From positions 35,156,982 through 35,220,981 of the forward strand of contig JAFMSR010000010.1 in NCBI GenBank assembly GCA_022818135.1: a stretch of DNA of 64,000 bases, given 5' to 3'. This DNA comes from Saxidomus purpurata (lineage: Eukaryota; Mollusca; Bivalvia; Venerida; Veneridae). Shown one piece after another: positions 24,371 through 34,775 of this stretch. The notes beneath the pieces were generated by a model. That model ran no database searches, was not told where the DNA came from, and was given only the letters and a program-made list of their open reading frames with translations. The position numbers and the translations under genes are program-made. Position 1 is the stretch's first letter. Each line of letters starts with the position of its first letter.

Positions 24371-25325
24371 ACTGTCATGAAGTATTTTCCTTCTTAGTTC
24401 TCCCCAATACTGCTTCTCAATGCTTTGAAGCAAAAAAAAAAAACACCCCAAACAAACTAAAGCAAAAAAAAAAAACAAGGTAGGTTGGAAGGTAGTAAGA
24501 TATGGTCATTAACAGTTTTCATTTTTTTTATGTAGATTTACCATCTGCCCAACTTCATGAAAAAATGTGAGTTGACTTTTTCTAAGAATTAGAATAAATT
24601 GAAAAAAAAAGGTTGTGTTTATTTTGCCTTTGAGTATAGAACCACTTACGTTGTTCAGATCGGTATTGTTAAACAAAACTGTTTATACCCAACTGGAACT
24701 ATAGAGCTAAATTGTACAGATGGCCAAACATCTACTTGAGTCTTCATTCCCGGTCAATAATTGTCAAACCATGAAGAAGTAAATGTTCTTTATATAATGA
24801 ATATTCTCCGAACATTACTTACACGTTCACTTCTTGTTAAAATTTAACAAACTTCGATTACCAGGCATTGCCCTCTGAGGAACCAAAGACATTATCAATT
24901 GAAAACATTTCTTGGAAACAGCATGCAAAGATCGTATACTGTTTTGCAGAACACCAGATTAAATGTGCATGAAAAGGTCTCTAAGCTTTAAGAAAAGGTC
25001 ATAACGCATTTTACTGTTTTAATAATGCAAATCATAGGTTCAAAGGAATTATACAAAATTTCAATTCTGATATTTGATAATAAAGGATCAGTTCGTTTTA
25101 AAAATCGGGCACTTGCCTTCTTTTTCTGCGGGCACTGTGACTTGCTGGGTGTTGTTTTACTTTGATCATTTTATTTTGCTTGTTTCTCCTTTCAAATATA
25201 AGAAAAAGCCAAAAGCAGTAATCATTAGTTTGATGCTCTGCAATAGCTCATTAAACTGATGTGTGTACATACAAGATGAGACAGATTTCTAGGACTTCTA
25301 TAATTTTTAACCCAAGAGCTGTCTG
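24371..25325. other. No recognisable feature apart from A-tracts
   Basis: Two GCAAAAAAAAAAAACA tracts near 24431 and 24463 form a local duplication. No gene is seen; the 61-codon frame at 25074-25259 has no domain. Confidence 0.5.
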
Positions 25326-25329
25326 AAAT

Positions 25330-25500
25330 GGACTTCATCATCTTGCATTTAGTTCTTTGAAGGGGTACTCTATCAAAAGTTAAAGACTGAAAAGTGAGCA
25401 GTGCAGGTCATGATCAGACTACACGGATGCGCAGGCTCATCATGATCTGTAGTGGTTGCAAAAGCGGAAAATCAATTTCCGTCAGCAGGGCTTTCAAGAT
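25330..25500 (+). mobile_element. Palindromic GATCATGATC element, copy 4
   Basis: The core at 25399-25454 has CAGTGCAGGTCATGATCAGA and GCTCATCATGATCTGTAGTG. Flanks TGAAATGGACTTCATCATCT (left) and TTCCGTCAGCAGGGC (right) match other plus-oriented copies. Confidence 0.8.
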
Positions 25501-25845
25501 GCTAAAGAGAAATATTTCTGAAAAGCTAATTTTAGACAACTGATTTAACGTCCCGATGAAATTAATTTGTATTGTACATCAGTTAATTAAAGGAAATAAA
25601 TCATGTGTTACATTGCAGCTGTACTGATTCATAATATATTTAGCATTGCACGCTTTACGAATGTCATCATATTGTTTTGAAATATTTTTTTTGATCTGAC
25701 AGCCTGGTGAAACATATTTATATTATACAGGTGTCTGTACCACAGACATATGAATATATTGTAGCTATTTTTAGTAACATTCAGTGTCATTTAACGTATT
25801 GTTTTGACACTTAGCATGCTATTATTTTTTAAACAAATTTTTCAA

Positions 25846-25960
25846 CTGCGGGAGATAACTCACAGTGGTTGCTGTTTGGAGCACTGATAAGATTCTTAGG
25901 GGAGATAACTGTATTTGCTGTTTGGAGCACTGGTATAATTATCAGGGGAGATAACTGTTA
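25846..25960. repeat. ~48-bp tandem repeat with GGGGAGATAACTG
   Basis: GGGAGATAACT occurs at 25850, 25900 and 25946. The intervals share TTGCTGTTTGGAGCACTG. About two and a half units. Confidence 0.85.
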
Positions 25961-26537
25961 ATTTTATTATAATTAAATCTCAGTCATGGGTCAAAATATC
26001 AAAAATCTAATGGAACAGACCCCTGACAGTAGGGAACACTCAAAGAAAGTCTTTTATGCTAGTGGGTTGAGATATTCCATGGCAATTTAAGGCATTCTAC
26101 GAAAACATCCTCTGTAGGTAAATATGTTATGTGATTGTCCTCTCTAGATAGGTTTGTATTTTGTTTGACACATTTTAAAAGTAATTTGTGTATGATTGAA
26201 ATCCTGGTCTAATATTATAAAAGAGACCTAGGTTTTGTTCTCATAAAATATTGTAGAAAATTTGTATAATATGGCATGCCTAGTTTTAATTAGTCAGTTC
26301 TAACATACATGGAAAAGTAATAAATCATTCAAGAGACAATAATATATATCTGGCATTCGACTATCTTACTGAATATTGAACTGTAATTTCTACATTTAAT
26401 GAAGTTGTAAAATTCCATGAACTTTTCTGTAGGCCAAGAAAATTCAGTGTTTTATTTAACATGGCTGAACATTTTTCTTTACAAAGCATTCTGTTTGTGA
26501 GCTAGATGTGAAAAAATTCAAATTTTACTCATGTTAT
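25961..26537. other. Flank of the LTR retrotransposon
   Basis: No gene or repeat recognised. The last four bases, TTAT at 26534-26537, are the left target-site duplication. Confidence 0.6.
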
Positions 26538-27549
26538 TGTAACCGATTTTCGGGGTTCGGGTTGAACTGGGCAATGTATAATCCAAGATTGTTCTGTATA
26601 AACTGAACTTATCAAGTTTTGGCAAAAACACTGCCCTGTTTTGCTGCCACCATCCAAGTTAGCTTGGAACCTTTTCATGAAGGAACAATGAAGTTCAAGT
26701 TCTTCTACTACAATTTATTTCTCATTCATTCGTCACATCTATTCAAATATATTCTAAATAATTCATAAAGTACTTGTATGTTCTTCAGAAAATTGTCACG
26801 AGTAAGTTACTGCAAATTACTGTTAATCACTTTGATTACTTCCAATGACTATAAATTACTTCCAATGAGATATACTGGCAACTTCTAATAACATAGAAAA
26901 CCAACTCTCCAAGACCCCTCTCACACCCAAGCACCACCTTTTATACCAGCCACCATGAGCCCCCTTATTTGGAAATCTCTTTGTCTTGCAGTTTTGTGTG
27001 TAAAAATAGAGTAACTAAAAATACCTTAATACTTCACAGTTGGGTCTATTCTTAGATTCTTAACTCAGTCTAAAAATATAGCAGTATACAGTTCCTAAAA
27101 ATAGGCAGCCTCCCTAGTTACTTAAAATATGCAGAATGCTTAGTTACTAAAAATATCCAATGCCAGAAATAGCCATTCTGTTGTATAATCAAGGAAGGTG
27201 CTTTCCCACAATCTAAAAGTACTTGTGATACTAAAAATATCAGCCAATTTTTCTTAGAGGTTGGAGCAATGCTTAGATGATTGGCCTAATGCCAGTCTTT
27301 AAAATAATCTTCCATAGTCCAGCATTCACTAATTATAGAACTCGGGTTGTCTATTTTTGGAACAGGTCAAGGTGTTAGCTCAACCACTCACACCGTGGAA
27401 AATTACTCACAGAGAAACATGAGGTCTTTGGTTGTCTGTCAGAGACACAAATACTTCTAGTAATTCGTATTATTCATATCAAAAATACCATAACTAATGA
27501 TCAGTAAAAGAACAACCTGAACATCCCACAATAAATGAAAATTGCAACA
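26538..27549 (-). repeat. LTR (3' LTR in element orientation), 1012 bp
   Basis: It has TG...CA ends and aligns to 31042-31782 with few substitutions. It carries about 270 extra bases, mostly 26570-26840, missing from the other LTR, plus a local duplication of ATTACTTCCAATGA (26835-26870). About six CTAAAAATA-type boxes lie between 27010 and 27240. Confidence 0.92.
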
Positions 27550-27563
27550 CTACCCCTCCCGAG
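27550..27563 (-). promoter_or_regulatory. Polypurine tract
   Basis: On the minus strand CTCGGGAGGGGTAG sits immediately before the TG of the 3' LTR. This is the expected primer site for plus-strand DNA synthesis in LTR elements. Confidence 0.8.
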
Positions 27564-28435
27564 AACATGTTGTCCTCAACATGGCAGCTGGATCTTCACA
27601 CAATATTATATACTTCTATCTTTTTGTTTTATTTTTGTATGAATATAGAAATATATAATACAGGATGATATATGTCTACTTGCAATGAAATATGAGTAGT
27701 GTACTAACTTAAATCTTTATACTTTTAGTTTTCAAACTTGGCAGTGATGCTGAAATTTATTTCAATAAAGTGAGTAAATTTGTCTTCTTGCAGTTAAACA
27801 AATATCTAGAGTACATGTTAGGATTTCCCAGTAATGTATTCGTTTTTCAAAACTAATGGCAAAATTCAACTACATGTACGTGTTTTGCACAGAAAATGAA
27901 TATTAAACCAAATATTCAATAAACATAATTTGATAAATGACAAATAATAATAATAAAAAAAAAACAACTGAACCGCCATTAAATAATGGCAATATAATTA
28001 TGTAAAAAAAACACGTTCCTAGAATTACCATACATAATTATGTTTTAAAAAAAACAACTGGGAAACCCTGTAAAACAGCGATTTAAGTTTGTTTAAATTA
28101 ATCCAAATGAAATGAATGTTCAGTCCTAATTTCTTTCACACAACTCACTAGTCCTATTTTTTTTCTATCTATTATAAGTCTTATGTAGCCTTAAATCTCA
28201 AATTGTCCTTATAAAAATGGTGTAAATTTTCCTTTGTAATACTGTTATCGTAAATGTTCCTGTGGCGAAAAGTTCATGGATCCCACAACTCTGGATAGTC
28301 AATGTTTCATGGTTTGGTTGTTTGTGCGAATTTTATTCATACGGAATTGTTGATCAGTTAAAACATTTAAATCCAACAAAATTGAAGGCATTTAGATATC
28401 ACTTTGGAAATAGAATGCACAAAATAACTTTAATT
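27564..28435 (-). other. Internal non-coding segment of the retrotransposon
   Basis: AT-rich, no open frame or domain. It lies between the pol remnant and the 3' LTR, where some elements carry an env-like gene; none is visible here. Confidence 0.6.
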
Positions 28436-28985
28436 TAATCTGAAATCGAATACACAAACTAACTCCAATTAATTCAAAACAGAATTTAACAACACAACTT
28501 TTAAATCCATAACAGAATTCACAAAACAGCTTTTCTATCTTGAATTTAACAAAATAACTTTTTATCCAAAAAGGAATTCACAAATTTCTATTTTGAATTT
28601 AACAAAATAACTTTATATCCAAAACGGAATTCTCAAAACAGCTTCCCTATTTTGAATTTTTATCCAAAACAGAATTCACAACACATCCAGAATAGAAATT
28701 AACAAAACAACTTTCTATTTTGAATCTAACAAAATAACTTTTAATCCAAAATGGAATTCACAAAACAGCTTCCTATTTTGAATTCAACAAAATAACCTTT
28801 AAATCCAAAACGGAATTCACAAAACACTCAGCTTTTCTATTTTGAATTTAACAAAATAACCTTTAAATCCAAAACGGAATGCACAAAACAGCTTTCCCAT
28901 TTTGAATTCAACTCCAAAACGGAATTTTCAAAACAGAATTCACAACACAGCTTAAATCCAAAATAGAATGAACAAAATCACAGAA
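28436..28985. repeat. Degenerate tandem repeat inside the retrotransposon
   Basis: Units of variable length (about 50-75 bp) are built from ATCCAAAACGGAATTCACAA, AACAGCTTTTCTATTTTGAA and TTTAACAAAATAACTTT. At least seven are recognisable, many with an EcoRI-like GAATTC. No coding sense. Confidence 0.85.
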
Positions 28986-29414
28986 TACGGAACAACCTTT
29001 CACCCAAAATTAAAGGTTGTTATCGCCTTGTAATTAACACATATTATATTTTAAATCCATTGAATTTTGAACTTCTGCTATTTACACTAACTTAGCAATT
29101 TGCTAAACAATATCCTTGTACCAACTGCTGCGCAAGACTTTTAAAATTATCCAAATTCATGATGAAATTGCACTATTTGATTTTGTTATAATAAATTTTT
29201 AACAAGTTTGTCACTTTTTATCCTTTTCTTTTTCACTTACTTTTTGTAAATTTTTGACTTGTTTTGTCTAAATTTAGTTCAGTCTTTCTACCTTGAAGTC
29301 AGAGCATGGAATAATTATAAGTGACCAAAATTTGAACATATGTCAATCAGAATTATGAAATTCCCATGAGAACTTCCCTAAATTTTAAGAACTTATATCA
29401 TAAGTTTATACAAG

Positions 29415-29576
29415 TTAAGTGGGTTTATAGAAATCTGTTTGCTTCCTTGGTCTATTACTTCTCCTGGGTGTGGGAACAGATTTTATCTTATGTCCATCTT
29501 TATAAACACCAGATGTTGTAGGGTAGTCTGAAGTTTTCCCAGCACCTGCAGGCTTGACCACTGATCTAGTTTCTTC
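29415..29576 (-). pseudogene. C-terminal tail of gypsy-type Pol polyprotein
   Basis: On the minus strand a frame of about 53 codons ends at TAA (29415-29417). It finishes with the basic motif PRRSNRPRKQTDFY and a few residues. Gypsy-type integrases often end in an Arg/Lys-rich RRSxRxRKPPxxY tail, so the position and motif fit the extreme C-terminus. It is preceded by a stop in frame and by sequence without a recognisable integrase core, so only the tail survives. Assignment rests on motif and location. Confidence 0.6.
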
Positions 29577-29848
29577 ATTCTTTCATATATTTTCTTTTTA
29601 ATTACATTGGCCCAATCTGGGAAAGCATCTGCAGTGTATTTCTATGATTTATTATGATGAACACTTTGATTTTTTCTGATTATTTTTTACTTCAAATATA
29701 AGGTCACTAAATTTTGTCCAAGCATAAATGTGCAGATAGCTGCCTTCTTCAAGGAATTTGACAGCACAAATTGTTCAATTATTTCTCTGTTTTTCTCAAT
29801 TATTTCTCTGTCCTTAGAAAAACACTTTGAGAACAGAACACCATCTTT
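29577..29848 (-). pseudogene. Collapsed integrase region
   Basis: After an in-frame TAG at 29849-29851 the minus strand continues with KDGVLFS, the expected sequence after the integrase linker. It runs on for about 30 codons and then loses frame. The HHCC zinc finger and DDE catalytic core, which need roughly 200 residues, do not fit into the ~270 bases left. The core has been deleted. Confidence 0.6.
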
Positions 29849-30299
29849 CTAACATAGAATATCCCAATTAAACCACATTAAACTTTGCACTGCTGGAGAC
29901 TCACTGGCTATCACATCCCTTGATGGCTTTTGGCCCTTTTCCATCCAAAGGATAATGCAACCCACGTCTGGGTCATCCTGTTGCAGACGGGATATACTTT
30001 CTGGTGAATGATCAACAAGAAGCGAAGGCTTGAACATACGGCTACTGACGGTAGTGTCATGGTCTCTCATGAAAAGAGACTTACTAACCAATTCATTCCC
30101 TTCTTTCACCCTTTCCAAGGATGCCTCCTGACCATTCTCTGACAGATCCTGGTGCCTTTCATGCACCCATAAACGACGTACATCATTGACATACCCCACT
30201 GGCCAGTAGAGCCCTCCAGAATCATTCCACAACTGCGTTAACACAAGTATTAACCAAATAAACAAACACTGTACAACATGGATGATTACATCAAAAGCT
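29849..30299 (-). pseudogene. Gypsy Pol linker and start of integrase, broken
   Basis: An open minus-strand frame ends at TAG 29849. Its last 45 residues include ISRLQQDDPDVGCI, MEKGQKPSRDVIASESP and SLMWFNWDIL, the typical segment upstream of the integrase HHCC zinc finger in Ty3/gypsy elements (LQxxDPDLxxIxxWLExGxxPxxxE...LW..WD.L). The frame stays open upstream through about 30300 without an ATG (the first plausible start is TTG), and is offset from the RNase H frame at 30300-30652. So there is a frameshift between the two and a premature stop at the end. Confidence 0.8.
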
Positions 30300-30677
30300 T
30301 TAAAACTTTTTATTTCCGCTTGATTTCTTGGAAACAGTAGTGTTCCTAGTAAACAAGGGGACTACATCATCCACTTTCACAAAATCTGACCTCTCTTTCC
30401 GACATTTTGTACATGTCTTACATCCCTTACAAGGCAGATTCTCCATGACTGTGTTTCCATTATAACAGTCACAATCAGATGGATAACAGGTTATTCTACT
30501 CAAACTGTCACTATTCAAGTGCTTACTTCCATTCTGGTGTTCAATCTTAAAGTCAAATTGAGCCATAATTTCTGACCACTGTGTCATCTGGTCTGTTGTT
30601 GACTTAAATAACATAATACAATTGAAGTTTCTATGATCCGTTCTCACCAAATATTGTCTCCCTAATATCCTCTAAAA
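30300..30677 (-). pseudogene. Gypsy RNase H remnant with Cys-rich linker
   Basis: The minus-strand frame reads GRQYLVRTDHRNF, then QMTQWSEIMAQFDFKIEHQN and SKHLNSDSLSR. This order is diagnostic for the C-terminal half of Ty3/gypsy RNase H (V.TDH..L ... RW...L..F.F.I.H..G..H..ADALSR). A cysteine-rich linker follows (CKGCKTCTKC), seen between RNase H and integrase in several animal gypsy lineages. The frame ends at TAA 30300 and is closed upstream by an in-frame TAG just before the tandem repeat at 30663. Reverse transcriptase is missing. The domain order fixes the element's orientation. Confidence 0.88.
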
Positions 30678-30812
30678 TATTTGTTGCCAGTATACTCTCC
30701 AAAGCATTTGTTACCAGTATATCCCCTAAAGCATTTGTTACCCAGTATAACCTCAAAAGCATTTGTTACCCAGTATATCCTCTAAAGCATTTGTTACCCA
30801 GTATATCCCATT
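30663..30812. repeat. 28-bp tandem repeat inside the retrotransposon
   Basis: About five units of CCTCTAAAGCATTTGTTACC plus CAGTATAT lie exactly where reverse transcriptase should join RNase H. The array may mark the internal deletion breakpoint. Confidence 0.88.
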
Positions 30813-31022
30813 GGAAGAAATCTATTTTAAGTCCGGCTTTTAAGAATCAACTGTTTCTTTGGCTGTGGGTGTCTTGCATAATTTTCAGCAAACAACTTCA
30901 CTTTGACTTGTACTTTTAATTAAATCCATGGTAAGTTAAGTTTTTGGCTGCGCCTCTTCAAAGGTGTGTTAAAGTCCGTGAATCTAGAATAACTATTTTC
31001 ACACAAATAATAAAACTAGAAA
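30813..31022 (-). other. 5' internal remnant of the retrotransposon
   Basis: About 210 bases between the tandem repeat and the primer site. No gag-like frame or zinc knuckle is visible, so gag, protease and reverse transcriptase are gone. Confidence 0.6.
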
Positions 31023-31040
31023 TCCCGCTGCCTGCCACCA
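31023..31040 (-). promoter_or_regulatory. tRNA primer-binding site
   Basis: On the minus strand TGGTGGCAGGCAGCGGGA begins one base after the LTR end. Starting with TGG (complement of a tRNA CCA end) at this position is typical of a primer-binding site. I do not name the tRNA. Confidence 0.75.
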
Positions 31041-31041
31041 G

Positions 31042-31782
31042 TGTAACCGATTTTGGGGGTTCGGGTTGAATGATAAATCACTTTGATTACTTCCAATGAG
31101 ATATACTGGCAACTTCTATTAACATAGAAAACCAACTCTCCAAGACCCCTCTCACACCCAAGCACCACCTTTTATACCAGCCACCATGAGCCCCCTTATT
31201 TGGAAATCTCTTTGTCTTGCAGTTTTGTGTGTAAAAATAGAGTAACTAAAAATACCTTAATACTTCACAGTTGGGTCTATTCTTAGATTCTTAACTCAGT
31301 CTAAAAATATAGCAGTATACAGTTCCTAAAAATAGGCAGCCTCCCTAGTTACTTTAAAATATGCAGAATGCTTAGTTACTAAAAATATCCAATGCCAGAA
31401 ATAGCCATTCTGTTGTATAATCAAGGAAGGTGCTTTCCCACAATCTAAAAGTACTTGTGATACTAAAAATATCAGCCAATTTATTCTTAGAGGTTGGGCA
31501 ATGCTTAGATGATTGGCCTAATGCCAGTCTTTAAAATAATCTTCCATAGTCCAGCATTCACTAATTATAGAACTCGGGTTGTCTATTTTTGGAACAGGTC
31601 AAGGTGTTAGCTCAACCACTCACACCGTGGAAAATTACTCACAGAGAAACATGAGGTCTTTGGTTGTCTGTCAGAGACACAAATACTTCTAGTAATTCGT
31701 ATTATTCATATCAAAAATACCATAACTAATGATCAGTAAAAAGAACAACCTGAACATCCCACAATAAATGAAAATTGCAACA
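31042..31782 (-). repeat. LTR (5' LTR in element orientation), 741 bp
   Basis: It has TG...CA ends and is nearly identical to the left LTR from GAGATATACTGGCAACTTCT onward. It lacks about 270 bp present near the other end of the left LTR. Confidence 0.92.
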
Positions 31783-31786
31783 TTAT

Positions 31787-31904
31787 AACTTTCTGTCATA
31801 ACAAATATACTTTTTTCCTTTTTCCTTGTGGATGAGAAAAAAGTAGGAATAATTATTGCATGGTTAATGAAAACCCATTGTTTATATGAATAAAGAAGTA
31901 TAAT
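31787..31904. other. Short flank between LTR element and hairpin array
   Basis: No feature recognised except the TTAT target duplication at 31783-31786 just before it. Confidence 0.6.
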
Positions 31905-32395
31905 GAGTATGATCTTTTTAAATATAATTCCTATTACCTCCCTTTAAAAAAAATTTTGAATAGAAAGGGAGATAATTTTTATCATAGTTTTGCATGGTTT
32001 ACTTTCTTGAATTAAGAAATACTTGAAGGATAGTCACTAGTAATTAATTTCCTATTACCTCCCTTTTACAAGCATTTCAAAGTACATGGGAGGTAATTTA
32101 TATCATGGTTTATGCAAAACTATTGTTTATTTTTATCAAATGAAGAAGTACCTATCACCTTTAATGACCTCCCTTTAATTGGAATTGTAAATGAAATAAA
32201 AGGGAGGTAATGTATTATCCGGTTTATACAAAACTTTTATTTATTTGAATAAAGAAGTACAAGAAGGATTATAAATATTTTCAATTACCTCACTTTTAAT
32301 GGCATTGTGAATGGAACAATAAAGGGAGATAATTTAATAAATGCTTTATGCAAAACCTTTGAAGAAATGAATAATTAAAGAAGCACATACAACCT
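31905..32395. repeat. Four tandem ~117-bp units each containing an inverted repeat
   Basis: ATTACCTCCCTTT-like left arms occur at 31933, 32054, 32164 and 32284 (spacing 121, 110, 120). In each unit an inverted AAAGGGAGGTAAT-like arm follows after 25-30 bases. Conserved TTTATGCAAAAC and GAATAAAGAAGTA blocks lie between units. Each unit could fold as a hairpin of about 13-16 bp. Non-coding. Confidence 0.88.
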
Positions 32396-34255
32396 ATTCA
32401 TACAAATGTATAACAATTAAGGCACATAAAAATCAATGCTGTGTTAATTATACCCTACCAGCCGTAACATTTTAAAACTGTTCTACGAAATGAGAATTTA
32501 ATATAGTTGATTAAGTTTATGCGTCTTCCCGACAATGTAGGTCCTTCTGCTAATCAAGAAGTACTAAATTTTACGAAATAACAAAAACAGAAGACATTTT
32601 TTGCAAGACTTACAACGTCTCCTGAAAATAGCTTAATATTGTTTTCTGCAAAGTAATTATTCATGTTTTGCAAGTATAGTATGTCTCCATTTTTCATCTT
32701 GAGACAATTGTAAAACAATCCCTGATAAAATATTGCAGACAGAGATCTCCAGTAATGATATTTATTAAGGCCAAGCATAATTAATGATACTTCGCAGACC
32801 ATGCAATAAATTTGAATCGGTTTACTTTTACTGGTAACACCGGACACGTGCCTTCGGATTGCTTAAATGGTTTACTGGCTGAATGCGGAGGGCTGGAAAG
32901 TGGATAGAAATGATTTCAATATAAAAGTAGTTCGGTTTTAATATAGTGTGAGAATGCTAATTTTTCTGAATGATTAATTTCTTTTTTTATTTATTTTAAT
33001 ATTTTGTTTATGAATTTACTTACTTTGTTTAAGAAATGATCAAATTTAAGTTGCTGCTGAATAATTTTTATATATCTATTAATACAATTAATTATATTTT
33101 TTATATTTTTTTTCTATTGCTAATAACAGTTTATAAATAAGTTTATAAACTTTTGCGAAAAATCTATCGATTTTCTATGTCCGTAGAAACTAACTGGAAA
33201 AAAGAACACACTTTTAACCTGAAATGACTTGTGGTGTAATTAAGGTAGCAAAAACCCCTGCTGTTATTTGTTTTTCTTATCTCAAAGCATTCTGTCTGTT
33301 TACAGAAGACTTTCTTTAGAGTCACATTTATATGACTTCATATTAATATAATATTATGGTGATGTTGATTCTTCTTATTTATGACATTGTATTTTATAAT
33401 TTGTAGTCAATAAAAGGATTTCTTGTCCTTCAGTTTAAATTGTTTTATTGGTACTTGAAAGTAGGGTATAAACTGTCCACCGACAACCATTTGGCGCCAT
33501 TTGGCCATATTTATGATATCACTTATATGACCTCATGACCCCATCAGAACACAATTGTATTACAGCTTAGATATAATATGAAGCCTGGTGACCCTATCAA
33601 TTAACTAGAAATTGTCTGTCTTTGAGATTTTTCAAATGTCATTTCGCATGCACGAAAAGTCAAAAGCAGTGAAAAAGTCTAAAAATAGCGGCGTCAAGAT
33701 TAATGAGCGCCAGGTTAATACTTACGCACAATATAGATAATTACATATAAAGAATTACCGCGCTTCCGGAAAATGTTTAATAACGTAATCAAAACCAAAC
33801 CATATCTTAGGGGATGGTCAACTATTGAATAAGTTTTAAATGAGTTAGGTGCATGAACAAAAGACATCTTCTTTGTCGTGGTTCAGTTGTGACACCTGAT
33901 TGTCATTAATAGATGATGTATTTTTCCGAAGTTATAGGTTGCTTAGAGACGTTTGACAGTTATAAATCATATTTCAAATAATTGAATTGATAATGAGGCT
34001 GTCTATTTATTTGGTAATACCGATGACAAAACGAGTGAAATCTATCTGTAATTAAATCTCTTTTCGCGTAAATGTATCAATGTATAATATCACTTCACAT
34101 CCTCACCACAACATTGCCAAGGTAATGATCTAATATAGTGCTGCATCATCTTGAGTACTGTGAGTTGCCCCTAAAGTTGGTTGCGATCAGGATTTATATT
34201 GATTATGGTTGTCTGTTCCTGATTAGAGACAATCCGCTTATTGTGTGTCAATTAT
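32396..34255. other. No recognisable feature
   Basis: AT-rich. The 97-codon minus frame at 32554-32847 has no recognisable domain. A small duplication CATTTGGCGCCATTTGGCC lies near 33489. Confidence 0.45.
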
Positions 34256-34259
34256 TATT

Positions 34260-34478
34260 TGAGGAGCCGCCTTGGTGCAGTGATTATGCTTGCGCCTCAG
34301 GGTCAGATGGTCCGGAGTTAAATCCCCACTAATGCCCAGGTAGTGGTAGTTTCCTTTAAAGGCTGGGACAAGACAAGGATAATTCCATAATGCCTCTCTC
34401 TCTCTCTTTGAGGTTGATTCCATATGGAGTGAGTCTCCAGAGCGATTAATAAAACTTGATTGCAAAACAGGATTAAAC
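34260..34478 (+). mobile_element. tRNA-derived SINE, family C
   Basis: It begins GAGGAGCCGCCTTGGTGCAG (box A region) and GGTCCGGAGTTAAATCCCC (box B GGAGTTAAATCCC). A body with GGTAGTGGTAGTTTCCTTTA, a CT microsatellite (34395-34406) and TGGAGTGAGTCTCCAGAGCG follows. The 3' end is near AAACAGGATTAAAC. No other copy was found in this window. Confidence 0.7.
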
Positions 34479-34767
34479 AAATTAGTATGAATTAGTTATC
34501 AAACCTCATAATTCTAGGAGGTTGCAGTAGATTTGCAAATGATGGGCCATGATTTAATTACCTTTACACTAATTTTCATGGTTAGTTGATTTCACAGGTC
34601 GATGGCAAATGCGTACTACTCTATATTTAAATGCACAGAACATTGGAAACTATATGCACTAAGTTTACTGATAACAGAAAGGTAAATCTTAGAACTTTTA
34701 ATTAAAATCCAACCAAACAAATCCCCAGTAGACTATGGGTAATAAATAATTCTAATAAGCATCTATG
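34479..34767. other. No recognisable feature
   Basis: AT-rich spacer between the SINE and the hAT-like element. Confidence 0.6.
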
Positions 34768-34775
34768 ATTGTAAG

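Larger units (their letters stand above)
26538..31782 (-). mobile_element. Defective Ty3/gypsy LTR retrotransposon
   Basis: This is a 5245-bp element flanked by two long direct repeats that start TGTAACCGATTTT and end TTGCAACA. It is bordered by TTAT on both sides (26534-26537 and 31783-31786), a 4-bp target duplication. It lies on the minus strand: next to the right LTR is a primer-binding-like TGGTGGCAGGCAGCGGG, and next to the left LTR a purine tract GGGAGGGGTAG precedes TG. Internal remnants of RNase H, the start of integrase and a C-terminal tail are in pol order on the minus strand. Gag, protease, most of reverse transcriptase and the integrase catalytic core are absent, so the element cannot move by itself. 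The LTRs differ by only a few single bases where they align, so insertion looks recent. Confidence 0.93.

Noticed and set aside
30300..30652. RNase H-like frame as a host gene
   Set aside because: It lies inside the LTR element, in the expected pol order and strand, with an in-frame stop upstream and a frameshift downstream. It is a retrotransposon remnant.
31023..31041. Naming the primer tRNA of the LTR element
   Set aside because: The site begins with TGG as expected, but I cannot match the remaining bases to one tRNA with confidence, so no isoacceptor is given.
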